A stretch of 64,000 nucleotides of DNA from Polytrichum commune (GCA_950295325.1 OX485804.1:27156001-27220000), one strand, 5' to 3'; positions 47,975 through 62,042 are shown, counted from the stretch's first letter. Program-made: numbers and translations. Notes: generated by a model not told the origin, from the letters alone.

Positions 47975-49719
47975 ATTCGGGAATCTATAGCAGCTTTATA
48001 CAGGGTTTTCCTTCAGAATTTGCCTCATCATTGGGTTGAGGGCGGTTTATATCTTGGACATGTGACTCAAGGATTAAAGAGGTTTTTCACGATCAGATCA
48101 CGTGTCTTAATGCTATGATTGTGTGCTTCTTAATTCATGTGCACATGAATTAATTTCTCTTTGAATTTTTTGATTTGCATAAGAGTGGTCGACATCGAAA
48201 GGGACTTGATTGGGCCCCTTTTTGTGCTTTATGTATTTAATGTTGTTTTCCATCTACCTAGTAAGGGTTTCACTACCGAAACCAGGGAAATGGTAATACT
48301 CTCTGGGCAATAATGAGAGCAAAAGAGATCATGAACTCTATGTTACTCGTGTCTCTGCAGTATAATCAATATTATGTTCCATGGAAGTCATATGCTCAAA
48401 TGATTTCATTCGATGATTATGTGATCGGTCGCTCTACTCGTAGTGCAATATTTATCTTCCCAGCTGTTGGGAATGTTATGTGGAATGAGTGGGTAAGGGT
48501 ATTATTGAATATAGGAATTACTATGATTGACTTACCGTATATAGTCCACAAATGATGACTAGACCATATTACTTTTTTCATTGTATACATATTTTCTAAC
48601 TTCGTTATGTTACTTAGGAGGGCCTGCAAGGATTAGTGAGTTGTGTCTGTGTACACCATGATGTGCAAGTTTATCACACTACGGTAGCTTTGAGGCTAAT
48701 GTAATTTTCATATTTAGTCACAGTCAACAAGGACAGGAAGATTGCTGTGCCGCAGTTTCTTATGGCGCACGAAGATTATTATGATAATACGAGAGAGAAG
48801 TCGGCTATTAATGGAGAGTAGGATATTTATAGCGACCCTGAAACTTGCTGTGCATTCTCACAGTTTTAACTCATCGTACGAGTAGTCGAGTACTTATACG
48901 AGAGCTGAACTCTAAAACTTTCGAGTTGTGGCTGTGAAAGCAATTTAATGCTTTGACATCGGCTCCACTTGTCAAGTGACTAAAGGAAGCCTTGAATGCT
49001 TTTATAACATCTGCAAATTAGAAATCGGTTCTATAATGACGAATTTGTTGTTCATAATTGTTGGGCTAAAGTATGTCTACGACAGTAGCCATGACCTCAG
49101 TCAGAAAAATCCAAACCTTAATTGATTGTACTTGATCCAACTATGCACCATTGAAAATCTATTAACATCAAAAATTACATGCAACTTACAATTCCTCATA
49201 ATGCCTCATTTTGAATTTTTCACAACTCTTAGACATCTTTGGATCAAATCTTTTGAGAGAGGTGTATGTGGAACTCAAAATCAAAAATTAAAAAAAGAAG
49301 AAAAAAGATGTGGCATGGAAGATGCCAAAGAAAAGAAGTTCTAAATCCTAAATTGAGAGGGAGATATGCCCCCCCCCCCTCCAAAAACAATTTACACCCT
49401 AAACCAACATGTGGGGAGGGGTAGGGCAAATACATTAGAAATCCCAATTGGTGTGCATTTGTATGATTACCTAGGGCTCATGGTAGGTTCAATTTGCATA
49501 AACCTTTCACCTATAAATTTCAAATCTTATAACACCTCACATTCCAATATATTAAAATATTAAAATTAATCAACAAAACCCACAAAAAAACACATGCATT
49601 TTGGAACAATTAAGAATCTTAGGGTCCACTTGCACTAGCTAGTTAAGAGAATTAGCTAAATTATGAGTCAACATATTTTTATATGAAATTAAATAGTATT
49701 GGTTATCTTCAATCCAAAT

Positions 49720-49855
49720 TTAAAAATTAGGGTCACTCATATGTCAACTAATCATCTCAACTGGGCAGTGCAAGCATAATAAACCTAATTTGAATGTTAC
49801 TTAGGGTCACTCCACACACGAGCCAAGAGCTACAATTGTGAGGGCCCTTGATTCT
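49720..49855 (+). repeat. Dispersed repeat family T, copy 1
   Basis: Shares CATATGT(C/T)A, GGCAGTGCAAGCATAATA-like, GTTACTTA and CACA(C/T)G.AG..GGGCCCTTG-like words in order with 54385-54535. Confidence 0.5.
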
Positions 49856-51060
49856 CATTCAAAGACCGTATCAGTTATTTAACTGACATGGTATGCTAGA
49901 ATTTGCACCATGCTACCTCTTGGAGGTGGGCATGCTACAAATCATGACTGACCATGAAACATTATTCATGGTTTGCTATGTAAGAATCCTCGTAGAATTC
50001 TCATTCATAAAAATGTCTTTGACCCCTTAGACCTTCACCTTCTAGTGTGAAGCGACTTGAACAGTCTTGGCCTTTTCGACCAATTAAAAGTCTTAAAACG
50101 CAATGATCACATGTCTTTAGTCTTGTGTGTGAAGTGGCCCTTATTATAACCAAAGCCTCAATTGGGAAGTGTGGGTGGACCCTTAGGCATTTAGGGATTA
50201 ACATTAATACTCCTCTATAGTGAAGAGACCTCTCATTACAGATTTTGCCAATAACAAAACTTGGCATCTTGATTGCATACAACCACTTCACCAACAAGGA
50301 TGGTGATGGGCTTGCCTACCCTAGAAACCAACTTTGCTAGAACATGCACTCCAATCCTAATCATTATAGTATTAAAACTTACACTTTTGATGTATGTAAG
50401 ACCCATATCAAATCGTTGTGTAAAAATCTATGATAGATAAATGAAAGAGTCTTATGATATAAATTTGATAACATAGTTGCATTCACATATTATACCAAAA
50501 AGGTTGATCAGAATATCATGGAGATTCATCAAGAATACACATATGTGAACTTATTGACTATTTTGGCAGTTGCTTTGGGATTTTCTAGAGAAAATCACTT
50601 ATTAAATTTTTGAAGCTCGTTGCAATTCTGTAGAACAATCATGAATAGAATTAAAAGATGTGGTTGGCCTAGGTATTTATTTTTTTATGTTGTAAAATCC
50701 TAGCATTTGATATTTAAAAAAAATTTCTCCACATTTATTGTAAGAAACCTATCTCATAGTAGAACATAGACCAAATATTTAATGTCCAAGCTATGACTAA
50801 CTTGCAGAATAAAAGAAAATCGCACCATCCTGGAACTTGTGAAAGAGAATTCAAAGAAATAATTGACCCCAAATTAATTAGATTAGACACATTTGAAATG
50901 AATTTATCATAAATCTATAGAAGAACATCTTTAGAAATATCATTTTCATATAGTACATTTTTTTATATACATTGTGTATTATTACTCATTATTAAGATGA
51001 TATCATAATTGGTTAGGCGTAGCAAAATATTATATTGATATTTTTAATTTCTGATGAATA

Positions 51061-51275
51061 ATACAATCAATATTTCAAATTGATTAAACTTTGCAATTAT
51101 GTGGATCTCATATACACAGAGGAATATAGTATGTAATGCATTGGGTACAACATGCACCTTCATGTGGAGATTTTTTTTTTTAAAACATAAAAAATTGAAG
51201 GAGGGTTCTCGAGAGTTTCAAGCACAAGGGCATTTTGTACCTATGTAATAAGGTTCATAGCCTGCTATAGTGACA
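51061..51275 (+). repeat. Direct repeat family U, copy 1
   Basis: Matches 53449-53648 over about 200 bp: TGTGGATCTCATATACACAG, AGGAATATA, TGCATTGGGT, CAACATGCACCTTCATGTG and CTATGTAATAA words are shared, some exactly. Confidence 0.75.
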
Positions 51276-51487
51276 TAATGGCTCTCATGTCCCATTCTAA
51301 TCTTACACTAGCATCAAATCAAGACTATGCTAGAAAATAATATTGCCCTAGCATACTTCCTAAAAGTCCTATGGTGACTTCCTAAAAGTGTTCATTACAA
51401 CCATGCGGACCAAAAAAGAGCAAAGCCACGTACTTAAAAAGAGTGTAAGGCTTTTGGACTGAGTATAAGACAAATGCCAGTGATATT

Positions 51488-52020
51488 GTGAGGATACCGA
51501 AGGCGAAGCTCTATTGAATCTCTCCTAGTGCTGCAATGTTAAGCAGGTAGTTCGACATGGATTTCAAGAAGGTCGCAACAAATGTATCAACAACACGTGA
51601 TGAACTTTGGGAGAATATTTATTATGCTCTGACGGTGGCGAATTGAGTATGGTAGGTGGTGGTGAATTGAGTATGAGTGAGCACTTCCAGCTCCACATAT
51701 GTTTCTAGCTGTTGGATTGGATTTGGAGTTGTTTGATTTTCGTTAACAACAATTACTGCAAAACGTGCATATTTGTCATTTTGAAGTTTCCGTTTCAAAG
51801 TTAAGATGTAGAACATATATGATGTCAAAATGATCATGGTTTCTTTTTTTCTTTTCTTGAAGTGACCAAATAAGCCAACTCAAATGTGCTCACTGTTGGA
51901 CCTAAAATGATGTTAGTAGTTTGAGCACGCATAGTCCTATCTCATTGTGACACGTATTGTTTATGGTGGTTAGTCTTAACTATAAGCCTTGCCTTATACC
52001 ACCCAAAATATAAGTGTCCC
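51488..52020 (+). repeat. Longer repeat containing family R, copy 6
   Basis: Runs from GAGGATACCGAAGGCGAAGC through CACTTCCAGCTCCACATA (51686) to GTTAGTCTTAACTATAAGC. It matches 58450-59180 in order and orientation, with gaps. The pair could be remnants of long terminal repeats about 6.5 kb apart, or two copies of one nonautonomous element. Confidence 0.65.
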
Positions 52021-53448
52021 TTGCACTTGCATGCTTAGAGTGCCCTTGGATATTAGGTTGTAGAAAGAAAGTAAGTTGTAAAATTTTATGGGTTTTATTT
52101 CGGAGTTCTAAAATTTGAGGTGATTTTACGTCCTAAGTTTGGTGAATGCTTATTCTACGATCTTGGTGTGTTTATTACTTGCTTCTTAATCTATGCATCT
52201 TTTGGTCTACAGTTTGAACTCATTTACTTGGAAAATGTGTCTTCTATGGAATAATTTCCTAACCTGAACCCATATTTGATATGTGCCTAAAGCAAGCCTA
52301 GGGATTTATAATAAAGAAAATTCAATATTGATGATGATGATTATTATTATTATTATTACATGGGCTAGTCTCACATGTGGAGGTCGAGGAAGCAAACTGC
52401 CCAGGAAGTGCACTTAGTGTTAAAAGTCAAGTATAACATGCATGCGTCACCTCCAAATTAATACAATATATATGGTTTTTCTTTCATTAAAAAAATGATA
52501 TACATACATAAATGGGCTATGTATATTTACAAACTTGACCAAAATAATACCCTAAGCTCATGTATATTTTGTAAGCCTACCACACAATTAATAACCCTTG
52601 TGTTCACTCATGTGGTTCCATATAAAATATTGTAGTGCACCCCCGGGGAAAAATTATACTATATAATCAATAATGCAACCATCAAGAAGCCAATAAAAAA
52701 CCACAAGTAGTAAACTAGAGCTTCCATCATTGGGTTTTACCCGGCCTAATCTTTACAATGAAAATAATTTCAAATGCTATAAGAATAAAATACTAGGGCC
52801 CTCATTTTTACAGTATTCTATCCATGAGGATGATTTTAAATTTAAATCTAAACTAATATCCACTTATCATCTCCAATTATAAATGTGAAAATTTGTAAAT
52901 TACATTACGCTTTACACGTCATTCTTTAAGGGTGAAAACTAGGTACTATATTACAAGGTCGTAGGGTCGGTGCAATTATCTTGAGTTACGATATCCTACA
53001 TGTGACTTTTATCTTAACCCTCAATCATGCATTGGCCTTCAATTTTTCAATATGTCAATCTCAATTGGTGTCGTTAGCGTTGGACAACTTCTTTTGTAAG
53101 CTATGACAACCATCGTGCCGTATTGTGTGATGTTTTGCATGTCCACAAAAGTGAGTGAAGGTAGTTCAAAGAGAGGTCACATCCACCAATAACCTAACCA
53201 TGGACGGTGCAATAATGGTGATATAAAGAGGATAGGGTGAGTCATACATTGAGTACAACATCAAGCTTCATTTGCAAATAAGTCTTACAAGTCTTATCAA
53301 AGCACGTCACAAACACCAAGTACGATTGATATTTTAAGTTTCATACAAGCAATATATCAACATATATTGAAAAAACAAATCAACAAATGAACTTATTTCA
53401 AATAATTAGAAGTAATACATTGTTGTCATTTACAACCATAAATTTTAT

Positions 53449-53648
53449 TTCAAATTGATTAAGCTTTGCAATAGTGTGGATCTCATATACACAGAGGAAT
53501 ATACTATGTCATGCATTGGGTGCAACATGCACCTTCATGTGCAAGTTAGTATAATTTTTTTTAATTAAACCAAGGATGTAAAGAGTATCAAGCACAATGA
53601 TGTATTGTACCCTATGTAATAAAGTTCGTAACCTTCCATGGAGACGAA
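53449..53648 (+). repeat. Direct repeat family U, copy 2
   Basis: Second copy of the 51061-51275 segment, 2.4 kb downstream and in the same orientation, with TGTGGATCTCATATACACAG exactly conserved. Confidence 0.75.
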
Positions 53649-53734
53649 TGGATTTTTATTCATGAAAATGTCAAGAAGCACTTGCATAATGTTTTTTATT
53701 GTATTTATTTAGTTTAATGTTCTTTCTAATGGGC

Positions 53735-54090
53735 ACTTTCAATTCCACACATAATATTGGTTGTTGGGTTAAAATAGGACTTATCTCATTTTGATGGTAA
53801 TTGCATATGAACAAGATTGTCATTCCAAGTTTCAAAATCAAAATTACAACAATTAACTAATGTCAAAGTAAGGATTTTCTTTTTCTTTTCCATTTGAGTG
53901 ATCACACATGCTCTTCTATATTGTGTTGAATATTGGACTTGGAATGGTAGCTTAAGATTTTGCAAGCATACTGTCCAATCTTATCATGAGAAGTATCTTT
54001 AAATTAGTTGTTTCCTTGTAACTAGAAGCCTCTTGATATATGCTACCGGTGTATGATTAAGAAGAGTGGTTGCATAAGACCAACTATTGC
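53735..54090 (+). repeat. Dispersed repeat family R, copy 7
   Basis: Contains GGGCACTTTCAATTCCACAC, TTGTCATTCCAAGTTTCAAA, TTGAATATTGGACTTGGAAT, TGCAAGCATACTGTCCAATC and GAAGAGTGGTTGCATAAGAC in the family order. Confidence 0.65.
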
Positions 54091-54384
54091 CAACTAGAAC
54101 AAGCTCTTCTAATTCTTCGAGCGATTGATTCAAAGAAAGAAAATTCCCCCATGGTAGGCGAGTGTTAGTGGGGTTTCAAATGTATTGTGAAAGTGGTCCA
54201 TAGTGTTGGGTTAGGATTGTGCGTGATTTTTGACAATGTTGTTCATTATGTTGTCCATGTCTCTTGATGGGAGATTGAGATCCAAGATACCAACATGTGG
54301 TGGCCCTTGGATTGGCTTGTCATAATTCAATAACAAAAAAGGATATTGAAACTTAATCATTTTTATGGTTTAAGATTAGGTTAG

Positions 54385-54535
54385 CTACCTCATATGTTAG
54401 TCAATTGTATTAAATGGCTAGTGCAGGCATATTAGAACTAAATTGAGTGGTTACTTACTCTAACTTAAGCCTTTACCGGGAAGTGTGATTGTATCCTTTG
54501 AAAGCTAGAGCCGTGCACATGGAGGGACCCTTGTT
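54385..54535 (+). repeat. Dispersed repeat family T, copy 2
   Basis: Diverged match to 49720-49855. It lies between other repeat copies in a region without genes. Confidence 0.5.
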
Positions 54536-55284
54536 AAAACTCTCTACCTACAAAACTTCTATAACCCAAGAGAAGATTGTATATATAAACCATAGACCAC
54601 ATAACAATCTCATGTATGTATACTTCAAATTCGAACTCCTATAAATTTGGCTATATTATGTATACAAATTTTAAGTGATTGAATTTTTTCTTATCATACC
54701 TTCTATATATATTCATAAATCTATGAATCCCTAAATCCTACACCTAAATGCTCATTAGATACCTATACATATTTGAATGGTATATGGCTAGGCTTGTAGT
54801 TTTGACTAAAACTTTGGAAACACTCATTTTACGATGAGATTGGATGATGTGCTCAAAACATAGACACATGATTTTGCATTTAACTTTAGGGGGGCAGTAT
54901 CATCAATCTTAGAAATAAAGGTGAGTCCAAAGATATGATGCCATTAATTGTTGGTAGGTAATAATGTTGAGGCTTTTAAATGTTTTTGATGGGTAATAAT
55001 GTCAATGATAAGATTTTATCATTGGCAAGTCAAAGTGGATTTCATATGTATTAAGGGCATTTGTAATTTGTGATATATATCTTGTATATGTGGTGGAGGA
55101 ATTTATCACAATAAATTGAAAAGCTTAGTATAAATACATGAGTCCATTTTGTAGCTTGCACGTAGTACGTATACTTTTTTTTTCTTTATAAATTTCATGT
55201 ATATAGGGTTTAATTTCATAGTGACCCACACATATCATTTAGGTCTCCAATGAAGAGCCCACCTCTTGGGGTTGGAGTTATTAT

Positions 55285-55966
55285 TCTCCCTCTTTAGTAT
55301 GACACGTTTGGGAAACACAAAAAAAGTGGTATTATTAAGGTGTCGTCTTCTCATTAATATGACAAATGGCGTAAAGTTGTGATAATATTGAGGGATTACA
55401 AAAACATAAGTAATATGAGCTTAAAAATATATACAACGAGTTTAATCAATATAGATGGAATGAAATAATAACTTATAGCTCCAAACAAATACAAATATTC
55501 TCAAGAACTCTTGAAATAGGAATCCAAAGATCTTTGGTGTTGCCTACCCAAGCTAGCAACTATTATCTTATCTTAAAAGTTAATTCCCTACTAACTTTTG
55601 AAAATTAATAATTTCATAAACACCAAAACATAAAGATTTCTCTGATAAGAAACTAGACAACAATGATCCATGACGCTTAGCATCAAAATACTAGTGATAC
55701 TATATTACTTATGTACAAGGCAACATACTACGCAAGAGGCCACTCTAACCCTAACCATGTCCATTCTATACTAGTAACCCTAATTATCATTAGGTGCACA
55801 ATGTGAAGTTCCCAAGTAGTTCCCAAGTGAATATAGATGTATTTTAGATGTATATAACGTAGATGAAAGGAATTTTAGCATTAACTACCTCTTTAATACA
55901 ACAAAACGGAGATTCTAAATGTCACATTATCAAGTGTCGTAGCCGTATAAAAGAGGGAGTTTTGCA
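55285..55966. mobile_element. Candidate DNA element with imperfect inverted ends
   Basis: The left end reads CTCCCTCTTTAGTATGACAC and the reverse complement of the right end reads CTCCCTCTTTTATACGGCTA followed by CGACAC. The interior has further TGTCGT words near both ends and no coding frame. CTCCCTC starts resemble Stowaway-type ends, but 680 bp is long for one. The flanking duplication was not resolved. Confidence 0.4.
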
Positions 55967-56069
55967 CTAGAAAATTTGGTCTTGCAAAAATGTGTCGTAA
56001 TATCAAGGGTGTCGTATTAACTAGGTTAGACTATACCAAGTTGGGGTAGTGAGAATATTTTACAAAAAA

Positions 56070-56520
56070 ATTGTATGGTATGATGGATGTGGAAATCCAA
56101 TCAATTATGAATTTTAAGTATATCAACGGATATGCGAGAGTTTAAATTTCAAATTTTGGATTTCATTTGCATATTCTACTAAGCAAATCCTATGTCATGT
56201 GGGCTTGGGATTGAAGGTAGATTGAACAGACACTTAATTCACGTCGGTCTCCTTCGGAGACCGAAGTTGTTATTATTATCACTAAGCAAATGTTGAGTGT
56301 ATCTTTAAATGAGTTGAATACATATTTTGAAACATGTTCGGTTTGGGGTGCTGGTCAAACTACCAAAGATGGTTGGGCCACACCCATGGGGAAAAAAATG
56401 CTTCTTCCTTTCAACTTGTTAGTGGTCTTGTGTGAGCTTCATAAAACATCTTGGAGGATTGATTTCTTTCACATTAATATGAAATTGATGAAGATTTACC
56501 TATCTATTCTTGCAACAAAC
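56070..56520 (+). repeat. Dispersed repeat family V, copy 1
   Basis: Matches 61260-61680 in order: GATGGATGTGGAAATCCAAT, TGGATTTCATTTGCATATTC-like, TTGGGGTGCTGG, CTACCAAAGATG and TGCTTCTTCCTTTCAACTTG words. The 77-codon frame at 56290 lies inside the repeat and is not conserved in the other copy, so it is not called as a gene. Confidence 0.65.
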
Positions 56521-58449
56521 TAAAGTGTTTCTATGTTGAGCGGAGGGACCAGATGAAGACTTGATGTGACCCCGCAGTGACTTCCTTAATCTTTGCAAGC
56601 CGGTTGGGGCTTCAATTATAGCTCCAATTTGGTTGGATTATTTTTGTGGGGTATGGTAAAGAGTTGAGGCTTAGTTGAGCCCCCCCCCCCTCAAAGAGGC
56701 AATTTGTTTACTTTTAATAGCTTGTTAAAGCCAGGCACAACTTAATTTTGTAGTGTAGTAGGATTGTAGCCAATAACAAAGGACATGTATACAAATGACG
56801 GTGTTTAGAACATATGATAGTTTCCCTTTGCGAATTTCCATGACATGCTATTCTTATATATGAGAAAAATCATAAAAAAATTGTTGCTATATTTAATTAT
56901 ATGTATATGAAATATTTCCAGTTGATCAATCTCTTAAACTACATACATCTATAAATATTATAAGCCTCATTTTAAGCACCAACCATATATAAATATATAT
57001 TTATGCACTAATCCTCTCTATAAACAACTTTGTTTTAAGAAGTGTTTTGTTGTAGAGAGGAACATACCTTTCCATAGTAGATTGAAAGTCTCAAAACCCT
57101 CAAGCATAGATTTGTGCCTCCAACAATGTTGTGATATGGTTGGCGGCTATGACCATTGCGACTTGTGGCCTATGATTCATGGTACATGGTTTGATGGGAT
57201 TGTGGCTTCATGTTATTTTTGTATGTCAGCATGTACATTAGGTTTGGTTGTGTTATGGGCCTCCTTCTTGCTCCTCTCTCAAGCCCGGCTTAAGGTCAAC
57301 AAGGTTCTTTGTAAGGTGTATTTTTATTTCACCAATGATACCCAACACCATCGAAAGTAATTCTGTATAAATAATATAAGCTTTGCTCGAATGATTCAAA
57401 AGACAAATAAAGGTATAGTGCCAATACTGAATTGACGAATAGTCACCTTCATCTTTTAGGATGTGGGTCCAGCCCCGTACAATTACCCTCACCCCACTAC
57501 ATTGTTTTGTGTAAATAGTGTGGGCCACACTAATCCCCAACTATGCAAACCATTTATTCAATCATAATTTGAAGTGGCCCGTTGTAATTTCTAGTGTGAG
57601 CTCTTTCATTTGCATATTTGGATGGCAATTCAAGACAAGGCAAGCACAATTAAATTACTAAGGTTAACCAAGGCAAGTACTATAAAGTTAATGTGGGCCA
57701 CACTAGAAATTCAACCCACATGAATTTCCCGCCCACACTAGTTAGACAAATCAATGTAGTGTTTGGGGAGGTTTTCGGGCACGATCGGTCAACATCCTAA
57801 CTTAGTGGTTCCAAGTCCTGTGAGTCAAATGTGGCAATCTCTCAGTTCTGCTTTATTAATGTGAGGCGTATTCTATGGATTCCTGCCTGCCTGTATTAAG
57901 ATGATCGGTAACTTTCCTGAAGTCTCGAACTTCGACCAGTGATTCCTCAAACTCAACTGGCTCATCCGTAATTAAGTAAAGTAGCGGCCATTTCTCTCCC
58001 TTCATTGCACCCGCCCCAATTCATAGTAACTTAATAAGGAGTACGAGTGCTGTGTTCAGTTCCAAGCAATCAAAGCACCCACAAAGCGTCAGAGACTTGA
58101 ACTTGAGCCTCAATCGACCTCTCAGACAAGTCCTCTCCCAAACTTGCCCTCATTCTGCCAGTTGCTTGCAAGGCCGTTGAGAGAGAGACACACACACAGA
58201 CACACACAGGGCTCCTCCGATGCATTCCCCTTCTTCACTCGAACTCTGTCTTCGACCAACATTTGTGAGTGACGACGTCCCAGTGAAACTTGTAAGGATA
58301 CCTGTTTAGGGTTCTGTGGGAGTAGCTTGCTTAGTCGGTGGACCTCCATCCTTCTCAGTTGGTAAACGCTAACAAGCTCCACCTTCCACAAATGGGAGAG
58401 TAGAACACTTAGTGCACCGACGAGGCCAGCGTGGCTGGAGGTTTCACGA

Positions 58450-59180
58450 GTGAGGATACTGAAGGCGATGCTCTATTTCGGCCGAATCCTCGGTGTTGGA
58501 GTATAAGTAGGTAGTTTCCACATGGTGTGCAAGTAGGTCTTGGCCAACGGAAGAGTGGAATGTGGTGAACCGTGGGAGAAATGTTTATTCTCATGATAGG
58601 AATAGAGGGTTCTCTTGCAAGGTTCTATGTGATATGCATGCATGCTCTGGTTGTGGCGATTTGAGTATGTTAGTTGGTGGGGGCTAATGTTGTTGCATTG
58701 TAAGTTGTTCCATATTTCTCATATTCTAGAGATGAGTGAAGCCACCTATTCCTCTTGGCTTCGGTTGCACTGGGTGGAATGGACAAACTCATCAGGGCCT
58801 CGTTCAATTTGTGCTCACGACAATCCGTCAATCTAAGGTATGTGGCACTTCCAGCTCCACATACATTTCTTGTCGTTGGATGGGATGTGGAGTTGTTTAA
58901 TTTGGTCAACAACATTTTGCAGAACATGCATATTGTCATTTCAAGTTGCACATTCGGAGTTGAGATGCCAAAAGGTGTGAAATGTCACATTGAGGATTCT
59001 CTTCCTCTTGAAGTGATCAAATAGGCCAACCCAACTGCACTGACTGCTGAACCTAACCTCTAGTTAGAATAGCGCATGCTCATGATTCATTGTGACACAT
59101 GCTGCTTTTGGTGGTCGTTCTTGACTACGAGCCTTGCCATATAGCACCTGAAATAATAGGTGTGCGATGAAGAAGAGTGA
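58450..59180 (+). repeat. Longer repeat containing family R, copy 8
   Basis: Matches 51488-52020: GAGGATACTGAAGGCGATGC, GCACTTCCAGCTCCACATAC, GAACATGCATATTGTCATTT, CTTGAAGTGATCAAATAGGC, TCATTGTGACACATGCTGC and GGTGGTCGTTCTTGACTACG occur in order. It is about 200 bp longer than the other copy. Confidence 0.65.
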
Positions 59181-59474
59181 CTGTGGATGGACCCAATGGA
59201 CGATTACTCAATAGAAGTGCGTGTATAGAGTCTCGATGTGTCCAAAAGTCCATGTGCGTGACTCTAGAAATACTTAAAACATAGTTCGAGGCGCTCTAAT
59301 TTTGAGGCTCTAAAACTTGAAGGTGGTTTTCCGTCTTGTCCTAAATTGGAATTTGGTGAAGTCCGCAACTGCCCAGGCTGCTCCCCTTTGCTACAGACGG
59401 CCACTTGCGTTATCTGCTCAGCCGGCCACCCGACATGAGAGTGTGCTTGCCGCCGTGCGTATAAGTTAAGATGT

Positions 59475-59800
59475 GTGGGTGTTATTTGGTTCATTTTTCA
59501 TGTTCTCCAACTTCTACTGCTTAGATTTACACAACCAAACTCAGCGTGTTACATTAGCATATCTATGATGAAACCCCTTGTAAAAAACATATGGAAAATC
59601 GGACCTTCCTTGATTTAGTGTTGACAATATTATCGGAAGTGCACATTTGTGGATTTCTTAACCGGATACATAGGTCCTCCCAACTATGTTCACTAGTCAA
59701 TGTAGAGTAGTCATTAATAGTTGAAGACATAATCCAATCTCTTTTCAAACATGATGTTTGCACTTTGACCCTCGCCAAACCACATACCAATCAAATCTAG
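59475..59800 (+). repeat. Dispersed repeat family S, copy 2
   Basis: Matches 45845-46150: TTTTTCATGTTCTCCAACTT, GGACCTTCCTTGATTTA, ATACATAGGTCCTCC, GTAGAGTAGTC and AGACATAATCCAAT in the same order. Confidence 0.65.
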
Positions 59801-60141
59801 GGTTCCGATTTAGAAACAAACCACTTAATACCCATCTACCTCAACCACTGCTACCCGTCCGACAATGACTTGGTGAGTGATGCTCTCCGTTCCCATAGTA
59901 TGAGCTATGGAGATTTTATTTTTCCCCTCCATCTTTTATTGAGAAGGTTTATTGTTGTGTGGCAACGGTGGGGCGGCAACATCATCACCAAACCCACCCA
60001 TATTGTCCACTTATTACTTGTTTCTATTGTCCATATTAACAACAAAGAATAGAAGCAACCAACAAGTGGACAATGTGGGTGGACGTGGTGGTGCCATTGT
60101 CACCCCACCATTGCCAACGGTTGTGCAACGGCATGGGGGAA

Positions 60142-60509
60142 ACTAATCTAAATATAATATTTAGTGTCACCAATTCTAATTGTCTTGCTCAATACTAATT
60201 GTAAACCTCGGTATATAGTGTCACCAACACTAAATGTGAACCTGCCATTATTTGGCATTCCTTGCAAAAAAAATTTGGGGGGGGGATTTGTGGATTTTAC
60301 AGTGTTGCAAATACTGTCACTTACCAAGTGATTTGTCATCCAATTTTCAATCATCCATGACAATATTTCATCACAAGTTGCTGACAAGAGAAGGTAGGGT
60401 TTTGACCAATGGATGACCTCATCCATCATCCATGACAATATTTGTTCACTTAATTATAAGAGGTGTCATCCGAAAATAGTGACATTAAATATCATAATTA
60501 GTGTAGTAT
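60142..60509 (-). mobile_element. MITE family M1, copy 3 (inverted)
   Basis: Reverse-strand copy of the 32381-32750 element. Read on the minus strand it shares GGATGACA, TATTGTCATGGATGATGGAT, CATCCATTGGTC, CAACTTGTGATGAAATATTG, AATCACTTGGTAAGTGACAG-like and ACATTTAGTGTTGGTGACAC. Ends are ACTAAATATTATATTTAG-like and ACACTAATTATGATATTTAA-like. It contains a G run near 60277 absent from copy 1. This is the copy closest to copy 1. Confidence 0.75.
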
Positions 60510-61259
60510 ATTACATCCAAGTGAGATGGTAAGTTTGATACGTCGTTGACCTCTATGATACTTCAAGTAGCTTAATATATTTGATTGGGTGCAAAGCATG
60601 GGTTTAGTAATCTAAGGTTTTCTGAGATACTATGAGGTGTTATCTTGAAGAGTAACTTCCCCATAGCTTCGACAAGATTTGTATGCAATGTTTGCAAAAA
60701 AAAATTCGTTATCGAGGATAAGTCATGAAACCTCTTTAGAAGTCATCATCAATTTGGTTGGTTTATGTCTGCATATTATAGTGCAATGTTTGTGCAGAAA
60801 GCCTTCTACATGAGATTTGCAATTATCTTAATAGAATAGAGTAAAGATTGCACTTCTCATATTATAGTGCAATGTTTGTGTGGGGTGGCTCCAGTGCCCC
60901 TTCATAACTATTGCCATATAAGCACTCTATATTTATAAGGATCGATATATACAAGAAACCTATCAATGAATGAGATACACATGAAGTGCCAAGTGGACAC
61001 TCATCACTATTCATTTTTGCCACATTTATGTCACCATTCAAGACTATTAGCCCTTCATTGCCACCAGAGCAATTTTAACGTATTGCAAACTTTTATGAAT
61101 CACCCGTGATGTTGAGGGCATTTCAACCCACTATTACAAACATGTTTCAAAATAAGCCAATTATATGTGGAAACCATCTCGACTATGAAGATCTTTGAAG
61201 GAAAATCTCTTCTTTTCAACAGAATTTGCGTGGAGCCAACAGTTGCAAAGTTGAAATTT

Positions 61260-61680
61260 TCAAATTGGGGCAGCTAGTGAAAACCTTACTCTTTCAAAAT
61301 TTGGATGATGGGATAGATGTGGAAGTTCAATGGAAGTAAAAACAATTAAGGATACCCAATACATATGTGAGAATTAATTTCCCAAACTTGGACTTCATTT
61401 GCCCATTTTAGAGGTGGTAAAAAATGATTGATCAGATGATGAGTGCTGAGTCTCACAACGAGCTTGCACTTGAATACCGGTTTATGAAAGATATTCAATT
61501 TGGGGTGTTGCCCGGACACTACTAAAGATGTTTGATTGTTGCACACTTGGGCAACATCCCTTGTAGAGATTAGTTTTGCTTCTTCCTTTAAGTGCTAGTG
61601 GGTTTGTACAAGCTTCTTTGTACTTTGGAAGATTTAAAAAAATAAAAAATTATCTATATTTTTTTCCCTCAACTCCAAAC
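61260..61680 (+). repeat. Dispersed repeat family V, copy 2
   Basis: Second copy of 56070-56520, 5.2 kb downstream, same orientation, with TTTGGATGATGGGATAGATG, ATTTGGGGTGTTGCCCGG and TTTGCTTCTTCCTTTAAGTG. Confidence 0.6.
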
Positions 61681-62042
61681 TTGAGACTTGAAATGAAGGA
61701 CTTTGTGATTTGCAGTTGGTACATGGATGACACAACTCATTATTTGAGTTGATGGCCAAAATTATTTTTGAAGTTGGAAGTGTCTAGAATAGGACCACAT
61801 ACCTTAGATGCTAGTTTGCACTACCCTTTAGAATTCCCATAACAATCGACTGAGTTTAGGAAATCTAACTATGTTCACGCTTGTATGTACATTAGCCTAT
61901 GTAATCATCTCATAAAAGTTCTAATTTAATAGGGTCCGCACCTAAACATAAGGCAACTTACCTTGAGACACAATACGTGTTGGCTCGTCAACCCTACCGT
62001 ATATTCACTGTATGGATCCTATTTATATTGCATCAACATTTG

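Larger units (their letters stand above)
47975..51487. other. Intergenic downstream of RPS5, no gene
   Basis: The first 250 bp should be the RPS5 3' untranslated region. The rest is AT-rich with short unrelated frames, a C run near 49370, and the first copies of two direct-repeat pairs (49720-49855 and 51061-51275). Confidence 0.5.

Noticed and set aside
49244..50297. Minus-strand frames of 67 and 98 codons
   Set aside because: No family features; the second overlaps repeat-like words on the plus strand.
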